A stretch of 50,603 bases of DNA from Minisyncoccota bacterium (GTDB taxonomy: Bacteria; Patescibacteriota; Minisyncoccia; Phycocordibacterales; CAIJYI01): assembly GCA_023229825.1 (NCBI GenBank), contig JALNYN010000011.1, positions 1-50,603 of the forward strand. The letters run 5' to 3'. Both the position numbers and the translations under genes were made by a program. Shown here piece by piece: positions 48,886 to 50,603 of this stretch; the first letter of the stretch is position 1; each line of letters opens with the position of its first letter. The notes beneath the pieces are model-generated. The model ran no database searches, was not told where the DNA came from, and worked only from the letters and a program-made list of their open reading frames with translations.

Positions 48886-48914
48886 AAAAAGCCGCGAGAT
48901 CTCGCGGCTTTTTC
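48886..48914. terminator. nusA terminator (bidirectional)
   Basis: AAAAAGCCGCGAGATCTCGC continuing into GGCTTTTT, a perfect palindrome with T runs, just after the nusA stop. Its arms resemble the terminator at 35903. Confidence 0.88.
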
Positions 48915-48930
48915 GTTTGGTGTATTCTGT

Positions 48931-50301
48931 TTATTCTTCCGGTTGTTTGTCTTCCTCCTCTTCCTCTTTTTCTTCTTCGGTTTCGGCGGGTTCTTCGTCT
49001 TCTTTTTCTTCAACCGTTTCTTTCTTTTTGCTTACCCTTTTTTTCTTTTCTTTCGGTTCTTCCGTTGCCTTTTCTTCTGATTCCGTGGATCCTTCCGCTT
49101 CGACCATTTCTGCCGGTTCTTCTTTGGTTTCTTCTTCAATATTCTCCTCGCCTTTTCCTGACATATCGCTTTCTGCTGCCGGATGAATATCAATTTTCCA
49201 GCCGGTCAATTTGGCGGCGAGTCGGGCGTTTTGACCGCCTTTGCCGATGGCGAGCGAGAGCTGATCTTCAAGAACGGTGACAGATGCGCGCTTTTCTTCT
49301 TCGCGGAGGAGGACGGAAAGGATCTTTGCAGGAGCGAGCGCTTCGACGATGAATTTTTTCGGATCTTCCGACCATTCGATAATGTCGATCTTTTCGCCGC
49401 CGAGTTCGCTCATGACGGTGTTGACGCGGACGCCGCGCTGTCCGACGCAGGAACCGACGGGGTCGATGTGCTCATCAGTGGAATACACGGCGATTTTCGA
49501 GCGGGAACCCGGTTCGCGCGCGATGTTTTTAATTTCAACCACGCCGGCGGCAACTTCAGGGGTCTCCATTTTAAAGAATTCTTCGATCAATTTCGGATGG
49601 GTGCGCGAAAGGCGCAGATTGATGCCTCTCGGAGTGTCTTCGACGCGATAGAGGAACGCTTTGATGCGTTCACCCGGTCGGAAATGTTCGCGGGAAATTT
49701 GTTCTTCGTAAGGAAGGATCGCGGTCGATTTGCCGAGGTCGACGAAAACATTTCCTTTTTCCACTCGCTGAACCACTCCGCTTACCACGCCTCCTTCTTT
49801 GTGTCCGAATTCTTCCATGGTGGTGCTTTTTTCCGCTTCGCGAATTTTCTGAATGATGACTTGCTTGGCGGTTTGTGCGGCGATGCGTCCGAAATCTTCT
49901 TTGGTTTCAAGAGGGAAGACGATCTCGTCTTCGATCTTGGTACCCCGCTTGATCTTTTTGGCGTCTTCCAGAAGAATGTGGTGCTCGGTGTTGAAACGGG
50001 TGCGGAGGTCGTCCGGATCTTTCTCTGATTCTTCTTCTATGACCGGCTCGCCGTTCTCATCGAGCGGCGGCGGCATTTTTACGATGGATTCGTCGACGAC
50101 GACCTTAACTTGAGAGAAATCGGTGGCACCCGTCTCCATATCGAATTTGGCGCGGACGATCTGTCCCTTTTTGCCGTATTCCTTTTTGTACGCGGCGGCA
50201 AGCGACATCTCGATCGCCTCCATGATCTTTTCGCGTTTGATTCCTTTTTCTTCTTCAAGCTGTTCAAGCGCTGAGCGCAGTGTTTTGAGATCAAATAACA
50301 T
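48931..50301 (-). CDS. nusA: Transcription termination/antitermination factor NusA
   Basis: 456 residues. The N-terminal RNAP-binding domain begins MLFDLKTLRSALEQLEEEKG with an acidic insert near residues 70-100. The S1 domain has GVVSGVVQRVEKGNVFVDLG. KH1 contains CVGQRGVRVNTVMSELGGEK and KH2 contains LAIGKGGQNARLAAKLTGW. The C-terminal 75 residues are an almost pure Glu/Lys low-complexity tail in place of the usual repeats. It modulates pausing and termination. The gene is not preceded by rimP here but by a transposase remnant. Confidence 0.97.
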   Translation of the reverse strand: MLFDLKTLRSALEQLEEEKGIKREKIMEAIEMSLAAAYKKEYGKKGQIVRAKFDMETGATDFSQVKVVVDESIVKMPPPLDENGEPVIEEESEKDPDDLRTRFNTEHHILLEDAKKIKRGTKIEDEIVFPLETKEDFGRIAAQTAKQVIIQKIREAEKSTTMEEFGHKEGGVVSGVVQRVEKGNVFVDLGKSTAILPYEEQISREHFRPGERIKAFLYRVEDTPRGINLRLSRTHPKLIEEFFKMETPEVAAGVVEIKNIAREPGSRSKIAVYSTDEHIDPVGSCVGQRGVRVNTVMSELGGEKIDIIEWSEDPKKFIVEALAPAKILSVLLREEEKRASVTVLEDQLSLAIGKGGQNARLAAKLTGWKIDIHPAAESDMSGKGEENIEEETKEEPAEMVEAEGSTESEEKATEEPKEKKKRVSKKKETVEEKEDEEPAETEEEKEEEEEDKQPEE

Positions 50302-50309
50302 GAATTTTT

Positions 50310-50337
50310 AGCTTTTAGCTTTTAGGTTTTAGGTGTT
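50310..50337. repeat. Degenerate AGCTTTT heptamer array upstream of nusA
   Basis: AGCTTTT twice, then AGGTTTT and AGGTGTT, starting 9 bp from the nusA ATG. It matches the perfect array before clpP. Confidence 0.8.
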
Positions 50338-50444
50338 AGCTTAACGACGACATTAAACACCAAAAACCTTAACTGAAAACTTGCTATTATTGATAATTTT
50401 TTTAAAAAAATGAGCCCGTACGGGACGGACTTAGGTATGCATAT

Positions 50445-50472
50445 ATAATACTCCCGTTGCTTGTTTTGTCAA
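50445..50472 (-). promoter_or_regulatory. Candidate nusA promoter
   Basis: TTGACA (50467-50472) overlaps the stop codon of the neighbouring transposase; 16-bp spacer; TATTAT (50445-50450). The leader is about 135 nt. Confidence 0.55.
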
Positions 50473-50603
50473 TAGATGTAGGATTGCAGCGTCAAGTTTA
50501 CACTTGCTCTTTCCCACAGTTTCTCTATGGGCGTTAACCCATTCATACCGAGGCCTCGGTGCTTTTTCACATGGTTGTAGTACTGAAGGAAAAGACAGAG
50601 CCG
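50469..50603 (-). CDS. C-terminus of a DDE-type IS transposase (partial)
   Basis: The last 44 residues of a frame that enters from the right edge. LFLQYYNHVKKHRGLGMNG followed by LTPIEKL is the characteristic end of the rve/IS481-IS3-type integrase core, where the Y-N-x-x-R/K-x-H-x-x-L and T-P motif closes the catalytic domain. It is oriented toward nusA. The rest of the element, including its other end, is outside the window. Confidence 0.88.
   Translation of the reverse strand, partial: RLCLFLQYYNHVKKHRGLGMNGLTPIEKLWERASVNLTLQSYIY

Overview
The window reads as a chromosomal segment of a small-genome bacterium, most likely a Candidate Phyla Radiation / Patescibacteria member of Parcubacteria type. 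This is inference from gene content and style, with no rRNA here to test it. The signs are many short single-membrane-span or coiled-coil proteins of unknown function, a trigger factor without its PPIase domain, a membrane pyrophosphatase, RNase Y, ClpP, HU and NusA, scattered single housekeeping genes on both strands, and many intergenic palindromic repeats. TGA is used as a normal stop, so the code is standard.

Layout. 1-6.2 kb: start of a membrane phosphoesterase, a Kazal-like secreted protein, two coiled-coil membrane proteins, an AAA-type NTPase, a MatC-like carrier, a GNAT acetyltransferase and an MscS channel. 6.4-15 kb: LexA-like repressor with a divergent unknown gene, ABC-F ATPase, an ArsR-glutaredoxin-rhodanese operon with a clear operator, a deoxyribosyltransferase-like protein, a TipA-type MerR regulator and a matrixin-like protease. 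15-25 kb: PFK-like kinase, glycosyltransferases, patatin lipase, a membrane-sensor/trehalose-6-phosphate synthase fusion, cyclopropane fatty acid synthase and a DUF1428 protein. 25-28.5 kb: tRNA-Ser(GCU) with an 84-bp tandem repeat of its 5' end next to a LAGLIDADG homing endonuclease, then tRNA-Leu(CAG). 28.7-43 kb: FolD, PIMT, HAD phosphatase, alanine racemase, HU, RNase Y, ClpP, malic enzyme, trigger factor and a K+-independent H+-pyrophosphatase. 43.3-48.8 kb: accessory region. 48.9 kb to the end: NusA and the 3' end of a DDE transposase.

The most interesting locus is 44.1-48.8 kb. An NrtR-like regulator (degenerate Nudix domain plus winged helix) is divergent from a three-gene set: a J-domain-like/pseudokinase fusion, a vWA protein, and a divergent adenylosuccinate-synthetase homologue that has lost the usual aspartate-binding loop. 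Two matching palindromes flank the promoter of this set, and a degenerate third overlaps the -35 box of the regulator. I propose an NAD/ADP-ribose-controlled nucleotide-modifying or conflict system. This is inference.

Expression signals fall into two classes. At least 16 genes have a -10 box exactly 6-7 nt before the ATG, so their mRNAs should be leaderless, often with a -35 box at 17-bp spacing. Another group has Shine-Dalgarno sequences and longer leaders: folD, malic enzyme, the vWA locus and several short unknown genes. Intergenic space carries at least six repeat or palindrome families.
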